Source: Psychromonas sp. L1A2
GTDB taxonomy: Bacteria; Pseudomonadota; Gammaproteobacteria; Enterobacterales; Psychromonadaceae
NCBI RefSeq assembly: GCF_009828855.1
Contig: NZ_WUAG01000001.1
Span: 2,294,001 to 2,358,000 of the forward strand
Reading direction: 5' to 3'
Length of the DNA: 64,000 nt
Of this stretch, positions 56,203-64,000 are shown piece after piece. Both the position numbers and the translations under genes were made by a program. Numbering within the stretch: the stretch's first letter is position 1; the number at the start of each line of letters is the position of its first letter. The notes beneath the pieces were generated by a model. That model saw only the letters and a program-made list of their open reading frames with translations, was not told the origin of the DNA and ran no database searches.

Positions 56203-57060
56203 AACACACAAAACTCTGCAGGCTAAAGCATGCGCCCCGACACCTTAAAAACTCAAACACCTTTATACGATTAACCTTTTGACTTAACCGTCACTCTCTA
56301 ACTTACGAGGGTTTGTGTTAATCCTTTTATGTTTTTACTTTTGCCATACTCTTCAGCTTACGAATATTTAATTAACCTAACTCCCTCACGCAAAGCATAA
56401 ACAACACACAAAAAACTGCAGACTGAAGCCAGCGCCCCAAAACCTTAAAAACTCAAACACCTTTATACGATTAACCTTTTGACTTAACCGTCACTCTCTA
56501 ACTTACAAGGGTTTGTGTTAATCCTTTTATGTTCTGAATTCGGGGCGCATGGCGAATTAGGCAAAGCCTAGTGTGATGAGCGGAAGAGCTCTGCGAGTCC
56601 TGTTTTCAGCTTGCAGGGGTTTTGTGTTAATCCTTTTATGTTTTGACCTTTGCCATACTCTTCAGCTTACGAATATTTAATCTTATCCACTTCTTCGCCC
56701 AAAGCATAAACAACACACAAAACTCTGCAGGCTGAAGCCAGCGCCCCAAAACCTTAAAAACTCAAACACCTTTAAACGATTAACCTTTTGACTTAGCGAT
56801 CACTCTCTAACTTACAAGGGTTTGTGTTAATCCTTTTATGTTCTGAATTCGGGGCGCATGGCGAATTAGGCAAAGCCTAGTGTGATGAGCAGAAGAGCTC
56901 TGCGAGTCATGTTTTCAGCTTGCAGGGGTTTTGTGTTAATCCTTTTATGTTTTTACCTTTGCCGTACTCTTCAGCTGACAAATATTTAACCTTATCCACT
57001 TCTTCATACAAAGCATAAACAATACACAAAAAACTGCAGACTTAAGCCAGCGATCCGAGA
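56203..57060. repeat. Tandem array of a ~308-bp structured repeat
   Basis: The phrase AACACACAAAAAACTGCAG (or a close form) starts units at 56203, 56404, 56712 and 57021, giving steps of 201, 308 and 309 bases. The first unit lacks a block of about 107 bases containing GGGGCGCATGGCGAATTAGG and the palindrome AAGAGCTCTGC. Unit ends are inverted repeats of each other (GCCAGCGCCCC versus GGGGCGCATGGC). The motif CTTTTATGTT and GTGTTAATCC recurs twice per full unit. Non-coding in all frames. Confidence 0.85.
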
Positions 57061-57092
57061 CAATTTAAAAGTTTTTAGGTACAAAGTCGAAG

Positions 57093-57590
57093 CTAGTTTT
57101 TTTCGTTATGGTCTAACACTTTCTGCAGCAAGCTCTCTAACTGTAACGTTTCGTCTTCAGAAAGTACTTCAAGCAACGAATTACTCTGCTTATGTAACTC
57201 CGGCATGATCGTCTCTACTAACTGTTTACCTTTATGATTTAACTGTACTAACTTACTTCGCTTATCTTCTGGGTTATCTATACGTTCAATCAACCCCGCA
57301 TCAGCTAAACGTCCTAAAATTTTTGTCAAACCACCCGAACTGAAAAACATACTGCGATATAAAGCAGTGGGAGATAAGCAATAAGGTTCAGGGTTGCGTC
57401 GTAATGTTGCTAACACACTAAAGTCAGCTTGTTGTAATTGATACTGTTCAATACAACATTCAATTTCATGTTTGAATAATTCATGAATACGCGTCATTTT
57501 TAACAAAGAAAACGAGATAGTGTCAGCACATTCAGGCCAGTTCTCACGAACTTCACGCTGCATTTCTCTCATACTATTTTTTGCACTCAT
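57093..57590 (-). CDS. MarR family transcriptional regulator
   Basis: 165 aa. Winged helix core: CCIEQYQLQQADFSVLATLRR, SPTALYRSMFFSSGGLTKILGRL, AGLIERIDNPEDKRSKLVQLN (residues 45-130). Divergent from the Bcr/CflA-type efflux gene with two inverted-repeat sites in the 133-base gap, so it probably represses that gene and itself. Confidence 0.9.
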   Translation of the reverse strand: MSAKNSMREMQREVRENWPECADTISFSLLKMTRIHELFKHEIECCIEQYQLQQADFSVLATLRRNPEPYCLSPTALYRSMFFSSGGLTKILGRLADAGLIERIDNPEDKRSKLVQLNHKGKQLVETIMPELHKQSNSLLEVLSEDETLQLESLLQKVLDHNEKN

Positions 57591-57662
57591 TTTCTTTTAC
57601 TCTTATTGATATTTTTTAATCATTTGTGCCAACTCTTTATGACAACGTCTTAACAAGAAGAT

Positions 57663-57678
57663 ATCTTGCCAGTAAGAT
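57663..57678. promoter_or_regulatory. Probable MarR operator site 1
   Basis: ATCTTGCCAGTAAGAT, itself partly palindromic (ATCTT...AAGAT), in the gap between the MarR and efflux genes. Its reverse complement matches site 2 in 15 of 16 positions. Confidence 0.7.
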
Positions 57679-57692
57679 AAAATCCACTTATT

Positions 57693-57708
57693 ATCTCACT
57701 GGCAAGAT
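57693..57708. promoter_or_regulatory. Probable MarR operator site 2
   Basis: ATCTCACTGGCAAGAT, an inverted copy of site 1 centred 30 bases away (about three helical turns). It lies five bases before the ribosome-binding sequence AGAGG of the efflux gene, which fits repression. Confidence 0.7.
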
Positions 57709-57723
57709 AAATAAGAGGTCAAA

Positions 57724-58953
57724 ATGACACAAACTAATAAAAATAAAGTCAGTAAACGCTTAATAGTGACACTGTCATCGATATACGCGGTTTCACCATT
57801 TGCAATCGACAGCTATTTGCCCGCCCTGCCATTAATTGCCAATGAAATGCAGGTTGATATCTCAATGCTATCGGTGACCGTTAGCTTATACATTTTTGGT
57901 CTTGCGATTGGACAACTCATTGGTGGACCGTTATCAGATAAACATGGTCGCTTACCAATCATGATGTTAGGCCTCGGTATTTTTGCCTTTGCTAGTGTAT
58001 TGCTCACCACCAGCTCACACATCAGCGAGTTATGGTCATGGAGATTGCTTCAAGCCATTGGCGGTGGCATTGCAATCGTAGGAGTACCTGCCACTATTCG
58101 TGATAATGCCGATGGCAGAGAAGCAGCCAAACTGTTTGCCTTAGTATCTTTAATCATGATGATTGCCCCATCGATTGCACCTACCATCGGTAACTTTATC
58201 TTATCCATTCATAGTTGGGATTGGATTTTTTACTTTATGGCTGCATTTTCATGCTTAGCTATTTTGTTGGCAAAAATATTTATTCCGCATCAATCCTCTA
58301 AACAAAAGAAAGAATTGGCCATAACCGTAGAACGCAGAAAAGGCATTAAATTTATAGATGTGTTTAGACATAAACAAGCAATTGGTTATTTGATTGCACA
58401 AGCATTTGCCTTTGCCGTATTAATGACCTTTGTCACTAATTCATCGATGATTTATATGGAGATTTTTAAAGTCAGTACTGACACATTCTCCATGTTATTC
58501 GCAGCTAATATTCTTGGTATCATTATTATTAACCGATTAAATACCGTGTTATTAAATAGTTTCGAACCTGCTATTTTATTACGTTGTTTCTTAACCATGC
58601 AATTCACGGGTGGCCTTTTATTAGTGTTCTCCAGCTTCTTAGAGCCTAAAAGCTTAACACTCACTGTTATCGGCTTTATTATCATGATCAGTGCTAATGG
58701 TGGGGTTATGGCAAATTCGAATGCTTGTTTTCTGAAGTATTTTGGAAAAGATGCCGGAACAGCCTCTGCAGTATTAGGCGCTTTTCAATGTACGATGGGT
58801 GCTACGATTAGTGCATCAGCCGCTTTTATTAGTATGGGTTACTTACAACCTGTCGCGATCATCATGTTGATATCGTCAAGCATTGCGCTAACAGCGGTCA
58901 TTCGCAGTAATAAACAAGCGCGATTAGCAGATGAAATTGAATCTACAACATAG
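57724..58953 (+). CDS. Bcr/CflA-type multidrug efflux MFS transporter
   Basis: 409 aa with twelve hydrophobic segments. The N-terminus has SPFAIDSYLPALPLIANEM and IGGPLSDKHGRLPIM (motif A), then WRLLQAIGGGIAIVGVPATIRD (motif C-like), the pattern of the DHA1 Bcr/CflA group. It likely exports drugs by proton antiport. AAGAGGTCAAA precedes the ATG. Controlled probably by the divergent MarR gene. Confidence 0.9.
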   Translation: MTQTNKNKVSKRLIVTLSSIYAVSPFAIDSYLPALPLIANEMQVDISMLSVTVSLYIFGLAIGQLIGGPLSDKHGRLPIMMLGLGIFAFASVLLTTSSHISELWSWRLLQAIGGGIAIVGVPATIRDNADGREAAKLFALVSLIMMIAPSIAPTIGNFILSIHSWDWIFYFMAAFSCLAILLAKIFIPHQSSKQKKELAITVERRKGIKFIDVFRHKQAIGYLIAQAFAFAVLMTFVTNSSMIYMEIFKVSTDTFSMLFAANILGIIIINRLNTVLLNSFEPAILLRCFLTMQFTGGLLLVFSSFLEPKSLTLTVIGFIIMISANGGVMANSNACFLKYFGKDAGTASAVLGAFQCTMGATISASAAFISMGYLQPVAIIMLISSSIALTAVIRSNKQARLADEIESTT

Positions 58954-59176
58954 AAGGTTTACATTATTTTTTGTTGTAAAAAATCACAGAGCCATGACAG
59001 AGCTATAGCAGGGTAATAACAGAAAAGAGGCTAAAAAAAGGCAGGATTTCTCGCTTTAGGAAAATCTCCAACTTGAATAATAGTACCAACACGCCTCTCT
59101 ACTCATTAAAACTAGCCATACTCTATATTGTTCAACCTTAATTTTTTTATATCGGCTGAGTCAATCCATTATCTTA

Positions 59177-59473
59177 TTAAATTGAACTCAAAAAATGACC
59201 GTAATAGATCTTTTCACCCACAAGCGATTCTAATTCTTTTGTGCTCGGTAAGTTTGGCCATTTTAGCGCAGTTGATTTAACGGCTTGTTCATTAATCCAA
59301 GTCAGTTGCCAACAGACTTGATCTGCAACATCTGTTTTTTGCAGTATATCGTAAGATGTAATCACCTTTTCATCAGCATTAATTTCATTAAAAATTAAAA
59401 GACTAAGTTCGATCACTCTTGGAATATTGTGTTTTTCTACTTTAAATATAGCGACTTCGTAACAAAGACTCAT
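59177..59473 (-). CDS. Hypothetical 98-aa protein
   Basis: 98 aa; begins MSLCYEVAIFKVEKHNIPRV, with alternating beta and helix segments (ELSLLIFNEINADEKVI, QVCWQLTWINEQAVKSTALKW). The outline suggests a small ferredoxin-like (ABM-like dimeric alpha/beta) fold, but no motif supports a family. ATG start with GGAAGTG upstream. Next gene on the same strand, 146 bases upstream, is the BLUF gene. Confidence 0.5.
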   Translation of the reverse strand: MSLCYEVAIFKVEKHNIPRVIELSLLIFNEINADEKVITSYDILQKTDVADQVCWQLTWINEQAVKSTALKWPNLPSTKELESLVGEKIYYGHFLSSI

Positions 59474-59619
59474 ACACTTCCTTTCACAGATAAAATAAAT
59501 GTGACAAATAATATGTAATTAACCAATGATTAAGCACGCACTTTAAACATAACAAGAAGCAATTTAAAGTTATCAGACGATAATTAACTCAATCAGACAT
59601 TATTTAAAATTATCACACA

Positions 59620-60042
59620 TCATCTAAAATTATCACACAAAGAAATGAATGCCTTTTTTCCTCTGTTGTTGCTTTCTAACAACATATTAACAGGTGATAA
59701 TGCTTTATTTAGACCTTGATAACCGTGTGTAATTTTATTTACAGCTTCTTCATCTAAAGATTTGTAGGCCATAGACCAATCAGTAAACGCACGTTCTTTA
59801 ATATTTCCTTCATAAAACACACCTGCACTGGTATGTCGCAGATCGTCACAAATAGTTTGAAACAACGCTTTAACTGTGGCTTTTTCACCTTCCAGTATTT
59901 GCATGATCTCCCTGTCATGATAAATCAACAAACCAGTGATACCGAGTTCCTTATTTTTGATTCGGGATTTTATTAAAATATCCATTAGCTCAGCTTCCGA
60001 TAAGCATTGAGGTGCCACACTGGTATAAAGTAATTCAAACAT
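59620..60042 (-). CDS. BLUF domain photoreceptor protein
   Basis: 140 aa: a BLUF domain (residues 1-95) that binds FAD and senses blue light, with a short helical tail. The key residues are in place: Tyr6 (ELLYTS), Asn30 (SRIKNKELGITGLLIYH), Gln48 (REIMQILEGE) and Trp89 in TDWSMAY. No output domain is fused, so it should act through a partner protein. The gene is alone; the 98-aa gene follows it on the same strand. Confidence 0.9.
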   Translation of the reverse strand: MFELLYTSVAPQCLSEAELMDILIKSRIKNKELGITGLLIYHDREIMQILEGEKATVKALFQTICDDLRHTSAGVFYEGNIKERAFTDWSMAYKSLDEEAVNKITHGYQGLNKALSPVNMLLESNNRGKKAFISLCDNFR

Positions 60043-60212
60043 AGTTAATCCAACCTATTGATAAAGTTTTTAGATAATTAAATTAACTATAGTCTGTTAA
60101 AACAATAATATACAAAAAGTAGTATTTAAATTAACAAAATTTATTCATAGCTCTCTAATGGAAGCCTACATAGTTCTCTAATGGAAGCCGATTTGAGCCA
60201 CTAAAAAGTATG

Positions 60213-60314
60213 TTACCTATTGGTATATTGGCCGGTTCTGATCGACTCATCGTTTACACCTACTGCTAATAAATAAGCAGCACCCCATTGAACAGAATCG
60301 GCACTAAAGGCTAA
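60213..60314 (-). pseudogene. Possible C-terminal remnant of an oxidoreductase-like gene
   Basis: A stop-to-stop reading of 33 codons ending SIRTGQYTNR, with SADSVQWGAAYLL before it. It looks protein-like and slightly like the end of short-chain dehydrogenases, but has no start and no recognisable domain. Low certainty. Confidence 0.2.
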
Positions 60315-60390
60315 TTATTTTAATCCTAATGCAGTTAGATAACCTAGCCCCTTAAGCGCATGATGATTGTTTCTAAACGAGAGTTGAAAA

Positions 60391-60640
60391 TGATAATACG
60401 TTTTATGGCTTTTACCGATTTTGATGATACTGCTCAAATACATCAATTAGCATTTCCAAGACAAAACCTCTCATTTGAATAGTTGCAATGCAATTTAAAT
60501 GCAGCTCCTCAAGCTTTAAACTTTGTAGCGGTAGTTAATAACCATATCCTTGCTTATATTATTTGAATTCAAAAAAGTGGATTTCGTTCCGAAGCACTAA
60601 TAGAACTGGAGCAATTGGTTGTTCACTACTTTTCCCTACT
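60391..60640 (+). pseudogene. Decayed GNAT acetyltransferase gene
   Basis: Plus-strand segments read like a GNAT protein once repaired: MIIRFMAFTD, then after a one-base frameshift near 60420 the phrase DTAQIHQLAFPRQNLSFE, stop TAG (60480), then LNAAPQALNFVAVVNNHILA and YII, stop TGA (60564) at a place where Trp is expected, then IQKSGFRSEALIELEQLVVH. The acetyl-CoA loop is lost. At least one frameshift and two stops mark it as dead. The rest of 60043-60926 shows no intact gene. Confidence 0.65.
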
Positions 60641-60926
60641 TTTCGCATAGGCAAACAACAAGTTACACGTGTAAATCTTACAACCCCCTCTGTACTTATT
60701 GCATGTAACTTATAGAAAGAAATTATTTAATCCTTTTATATCAGTCAATTAAAAGTGGAACAGTAGTTGCACCTCTAATGTTGGTGATATTGAGTCTAGG
60801 GCTTATCTAGCCCTAATTACTAGGAACAATATAAGTAACTAGAAGCAATAACTAAACTCACAATAACTAAAGTAAGCATTATTTTTAATGATATAAACCT
60901 AATCTTAAAACCTAGCAGGAGATAAA

Positions 60927-61565
60927 ATGAAACAGACATTAATTATTGGCGCAAGTGGTCAAATTGGTAAAAAACTCACACAATTGATGCTAGATAACAA
61001 TCAACATGTGGTTGCACTTGTACGCGATAAAAGCAAACTATCAGATATTCATGATGACAAACTATCAATTATTGAAGAGGATCTTAACAAAGACTTTGAA
61101 CATGCTTTCAAACACTGTGAAAATGTTGTTTTTGCGGCGGGCTCTGGCGGTCACACTGGCGTAGATAAAACCATACTGATAGATTTATGGGCAGCCTGCA
61201 GAGCAGCCGATTATGCAAAAAATAACGATGTGAAGCATTTTACTATGGTCAGTTCGATTGGTGCAGACGCACCATCAGAGGGGCCTGAAAATATGCACCC
61301 CTATTTAGTGGCAAAACACATGGCAGATGAACATCTAATACACAGTGGCTTACATTATTCAATTATACGCCCGGGATCGCTCACCAATGACACAGGTAAA
61401 GGCAAGTTTACTAATCAGCGACCAGAGCAAAAAGAACAAGCCACAATCACGCGCGATGACGTGGCTAAAGCACTGTTATTTTCTGTGAAAAATCCACCTA
61501 AGAAAAGCACTATTACGGAAATTTTTAACGGTAGTAAAAGTATTGATGAAGTATTACCTTCATAA
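60927..61565 (+). CDS. NAD(P)-binding atypical SDR (YhfK/NmrA-like)
   Basis: 212 aa. N-terminal Rossmann motif TLIIGASGQIGKKLTQLM, then ALVRDKSKL (NADP preference by Arg/Lys), VVFAAGSGGHTGVDKTILIDLWA, and FTMVSSIGADAPSEGPENMHPYLVAKHMADEHL; SIIRPGSLTND is the usual late block. The active-site YxxxK-like pair is YLVAKH. It probably is an oxidoreductase or NADPH sensor. AGCAGGAGATAAA before the ATG is a strong ribosome-binding site. Confidence 0.88.
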   Translation: MKQTLIIGASGQIGKKLTQLMLDNNQHVVALVRDKSKLSDIHDDKLSIIEEDLNKDFEHAFKHCENVVFAAGSGGHTGVDKTILIDLWAACRAADYAKNNDVKHFTMVSSIGADAPSEGPENMHPYLVAKHMADEHLIHSGLHYSIIRPGSLTNDTGKGKFTNQRPEQKEQATITRDDVAKALLFSVKNPPKKSTITEIFNGSKSIDEVLPS

Positions 61566-61695
61566 GTCTTCATACCTGTGATAGCTAAATATCCATTATT
61601 TAGTCAATAAGCAGGCAATAAGGTAAAACAGAGTGATATTGAGGGAGTCGTTATATTAAGGCTCTCTCAACAATGGCAACATAAAAGCTATATAG

Positions 61696-61752
61696 TTAAT
61701 CGTTATAAGGTGTATCAGATAATGATAATTGTGATTGACGAGATTGAGTCAT
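61696..61752 (-). pseudogene. Truncated 5' end of an IS200-like transposase gene
   Basis: An 18-codon reading MTQSRQSQLSLSDTPYND that stops where the homologous gene continues YYHCVSRC. DNA here is nearly identical to the 5' end of the transposase at the window's right edge (GGTGTATCAGATAATGATA occurs at both). Upstream is a perfect AGGAGGT ribosome-binding site eight bases from the ATG. It is a fragment of a second copy. Confidence 0.75.
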
Positions 61753-61814
61753 AATAGACTACCTCCTAAATATTCAAATAGTTGGGTGTCCAGATCTTTC
61801 TTTGTTTGTTAGCA

Positions 61815-62504
61815 CTACTTTTCAAGTTCAGACATAAATTCAATTATATCCTTAACTGGATGCGCTAGGCCTAATTCAATAATTCTATAAATCCCTTCTT
61901 TGAAGCTATCTCCATTTTCTTCTACATCCATGAATGAATGTACCTCAATCGAAGATTCAAGATTACTAAACATCATTCCAACTAGTTGACCTGTCTGCGT
62001 ACTTACCAAAGGACTTCCACTAAAACCTTTAAGTGATGGAAATGATAACTCTGTAATTGATTTAGCTTCAGGGTGATCAGACTTATCACTAATTGAAACT
62101 ATGTAACCTTTTAGTAGCCTAGCTTTTACTTCTACATTCTCGCCTACTTTACCAATATTATTAAACCCAAAAACTCTAACGTCTTGACCCAAAGATAATT
62201 CAACATTTTCTATAGGAAAAGTTGAATACTTATGTGTTGTAGGGAAAACTCCCATGGCAAAATCAAACTTAGGATGCTCTTTAATGTTTGATATAGGTAA
62301 TATTTGATTACTAACTAAACATTTACCAACTAATACTTCATCATCTTGCACCATCTGAATTATGTGACGGCAAGTTACAACTTTACCTTTGTCACCAACA
62401 TAGAAAGCAACTCCTGCATATCTATCGATTTGTAGGTTAACATGGCCTTTATTTATGCTTTTTTTAGCAATTAATAGCGGTATTTGAAAATCACCAAAAT
62501 TCAT
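61815..62504 (-). CDS. Trypsin-like serine protease domain protein
   Basis: 229 aa, no signal peptide, so probably cytoplasmic. Chymotrypsin-fold catalytic triad is visible: His47 in VVTCRHII, Asp81 in HPKFDFAMG, Ser162 in LKGFSGSPLV (SGSP in place of the common DSGGP), followed by GQLVGMMFS. No PDZ domain, so it is not DegP-like; it resembles the stand-alone trypsin-like proteins of accessory regions. Substrate and partner are unknown. It lies between two copies of transposase 5' sequence. Confidence 0.8.
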   Translation of the reverse strand: MNFGDFQIPLLIAKKSINKGHVNLQIDRYAGVAFYVGDKGKVVTCRHIIQMVQDDEVLVGKCLVSNQILPISNIKEHPKFDFAMGVFPTTHKYSTFPIENVELSLGQDVRVFGFNNIGKVGENVEVKARLLKGYIVSISDKSDHPEAKSITELSFPSLKGFSGSPLVSTQTGQLVGMMFSNLESSIEVHSFMDVEENGDSFKEGIYRIIELGLAHPVKDIIEFMSELEK

Positions 62505-63002
62505 ACTTTCTCCAGTAGTGCTAACGAGGCTGTAGAATTTCTCATTTTCAGCCTGTTTATTTTAAATAAAAATGACAGTAGCTTACATTTACTTGAGATT
62601 AAATAGATTATTTTGTTTTTGTTAACTAATTGATTAAATTGAGTCATAAATGGGATTAGAGGGCTAAATATGCGGGATTTATTGAGTTAATGGCAATGCC
62701 ATTGTAGCCTTGAATAGTGCCTTGGAAAGTGCTGGACACCCATCACCTTTACATCCTAAAGCTTTGATTTTATTGTAATTAACTAGTGGGTATCCAATGA
62801 ATGCCAAAATTACGGACATCCATCGACTTAAACCATCAAACATAATCCTATTTCCATTATTAAAACGGTAACCTAAAAATTTTTGATAGTAGAAAATCAT
62901 AAATTAAGAGAAGTTTTCGCAAATAATGACTTTTTCAGGTATGACTGATGTTAGCCGCTGCTAATAGTGTGTTTATTTTGTTTTAAATAAAAAATACGCG
63001 AC
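62505..63002. other. Gap between protease and transposase genes
   Basis: About 500 bases that hold at most one doubtful small ORF (62679-62900, minus strand). No repeat or terminator is obvious. Confidence 0.35.
62679..62900 (-). CDS. Doubtful 73-aa hypothetical ORF
   Basis: Begins MIFYYQKFLGYRFNNGNRIM and has one hydrophobic segment (WMSVILAFIGYPLV) and two Cys (GCKGDGC). No clear ribosome-binding site and no family recognised. It may be a remnant of a larger gene or chance. Confidence 0.25.
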   Translation of the reverse strand: MIFYYQKFLGYRFNNGNRIMFDGLSRWMSVILAFIGYPLVNYNKIKALGCKGDGCPALSKALFKATMALPLTQ

Positions 63003-64000
63003 TTAATGCAGCCGTAATTGGTTTTTACTGGCTATCCAACGTTTGCCTGTGTTACCTGCATAAGCAGCTAATGCTTCTAAAGAGCCCACCGCTCCGTGAT
63101 AATCTTTTCCAAAACTACTCGCCAATGATAACCAAATATCATTTTCTAAGCCTAATGTTGATAATAACCTAGGCCGTTGGCTTGAAATAGCCCCCCGTTT
63201 ATCTTCTCGAATAATACGGCCACTCCAATCGACAAGCTCGATGTAATCTAATAGTGAAAATGGAATACTCTGCGTATCATTTTGATTTTCATCACCAATA
63301 AAGCCAAACAGTGGTTTCTTATGATATAAATCTGACGGTTTGTCTTGTTGTTGGGCAACACCAGCTTTTTTGCAAGGTAATAGGCGCTCATAAGCTGATG
63401 TATATTCTGATGTTTCAACGCTAGTTGCCATTTTGGCGCGAATTGGATTTAGGTCGACATAGGCCATACAGGTTAATAACGCATCTTCGTCTAGTAATGC
63501 TTGAGACTTGAATCTTCCCTCCCAGAAACGACCTGAACATTCATCTTCTTTATTCGCTTTGCGCGCAATGAATTCATTTAAACAGCGCATAAACCATGAA
63601 ATATCAGCTAATCGCCCTCTCCACCCATTAATAATAGTTAATGCGGCTTTATTTTCTGCTTCTGAGGTGGTTTGCTCGGATTGCCAACGCTCAACTAATA
63701 CAGGTTTTGAATAGAGCTGACACCAACGCTCACAAACTTCTTCATGCGTTAGGCTTTCATTATGTTGCTCATCTATGTGCAATACCAGGTGATAATGGTT
63801 GGACATGATAGCGTAAGCGCAGATATCAATATTAAAAAGAGAAGCGAGGTAATGCATTCGCTCAACAACCCACTGACGGCGATGTTCAAAGGATTTTTCG
63901 GTGTATTTATCTTCACCACATAAGTAAGCTCTACGAACACAACGCGAAACACAGTGGTAATAAGGTGTATCAGATAATGATACTTGTGATTGGCGAGATT
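63003..64000 (-). CDS. IS200-like (Y1/HUH, RAYT-type) transposase, 5' end outside window
   Basis: At least 332 codons; the reading frame continues past the right edge. Visible N-terminal part: SRQSQVSLSDTPYYHCVSRCVRRAYLCG, typical of REP-associated/IS200-like transposases, then SNHYHLVLHID with the HUH (His-Tyr-His) metal motif, and MAYVDLNPIRAKM with a Tyr and the usual NPIRA. The protein is longer than common 150-220-aa RAYTs. No terminal hairpin pair of a full IS200 is recognised. Same family as the fragment at 61696-61752. Confidence 0.85.
   Translation of the reverse strand, partial: SRQSQVSLSDTPYYHCVSRCVRRAYLCGEDKYTEKSFEHRRQWVVERMHYLASLFNIDICAYAIMSNHYHLVLHIDEQHNESLTHEEVCERWCQLYSKPVLVERWQSEQTTSEAENKAALTIINGWRGRLADISWFMRCLNEFIARKANKEDECSGRFWEGRFKSQALLDEDALLTCMAYVDLNPIRAKMATSVETSEYTSAYERLLPCKKAGVAQQQDKPSDLYHKKPLFGFIGDENQNDTQSIPFSLLDYIELVDWSGRIIREDKRGAISSQRPRLLSTLGLENDIWLSLASSFGKDYHGAVGSLEALAAYAGNTGKRWIASKNQLRLH

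Noticed and set aside
56203-57060. Integron cassette array (attC sites)
   Set aside because: The units lack ORFs and no matched RYYYAAC/GTTRRRY core pairs were found; no integrase gene is in the window.
56203-57060. CRISPR array
   Set aside because: Repeats are about 308 bases with no short spacer-repeat alternation, and no cas gene is nearby.
61714-61730. A GATAATGATAATTG sequence looking like a Fur box
   Set aside because: It lies within the translated start of the transposase fragment and matches the Ser-Leu-Ser-Asp codons also present at the right edge, so it is explained by coding sequence.

Overview
The window is 64 kb of AT-rich chromosomal DNA from a marine, probably cold-adapted gammaproteobacterium. 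Gene content and order (hemA-prfA-prmC-sirB2-sirB1-kdsA; comEC-msbA-lpxK-ycaR-kdsB; patZ; pfkA), low GC and many short intergenic inverted-repeat elements suggest a Psychromonas-like organism; the genus is an inference from general resemblance, not from a search. No rRNA, tRNA or CRISPR array was seen.

Layout. 0-6 kb: leftward housekeeping operon for tetrapyrrole entry (hemA), translation termination (prfA, prmC), sirB2/sirB1 and Kdo synthesis (kdsA), with a DUF423 membrane protein downstream. 6-12 kb: bamE, a TIGR02647 protein, xthA between two near-identical 164-bp MITE-like repeats, an RluA-type pseudouridine synthase, a UPF0149 protein and pfkA. 12-16 kb: a possible 41-aa ORF, a SulP transporter and a fused acyltransferase resembling OlsF. 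16-26 kb: a leftward envelope cluster, comEC-msbA-lpxK-ycaR-kdsB, running with a 5-nt gap into a lipoprotein, a DUF350 membrane protein and a membrane-anchored spermidine-synthase-like protein. 26-35 kb: DUF2062 protein, small beta-barrel, pepN, patZ-type CoA ligase/acetyltransferase and a MATE exporter. 35-49 kb: accessory metabolism and regulation (HExxH membrane protein, LysR/oxidoreductase pair, TetR/MFS/HAD group, long-form aconitase B, MsrA-like protein, LysE exporter with divergent MocR regulator, PhyH-type dioxygenase). 49-57 kb: genes (ICMT-like methyltransferase, FMN reductase, YidA-like phosphatase, RecQ-like helicase) separated by long repeat-filled gaps. 57-64 kb: MarR/Bcr-type efflux pair with two clear operators, a BLUF photoreceptor, a decayed GNAT gene, an NAD(P)-binding protein, a trypsin-like protease lying between two copies of the same IS200-like transposase start (one a fragment, one running off the window).

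The most notable signals are: the lipoprotein/DUF350/SpeE-like module physically joined to the Kdo-lipid A operon; the 308-bp tandem array and related palindromic elements at 49.6-50.4 and 56.2-57.1 kb; two related MITE-like families; a long-form AcnB with a Fur-box-like site upstream; and the protease between transposase copies. Nothing here proves a wholly new system; the envelope module and the repeat/transposase relationship are the best leads.
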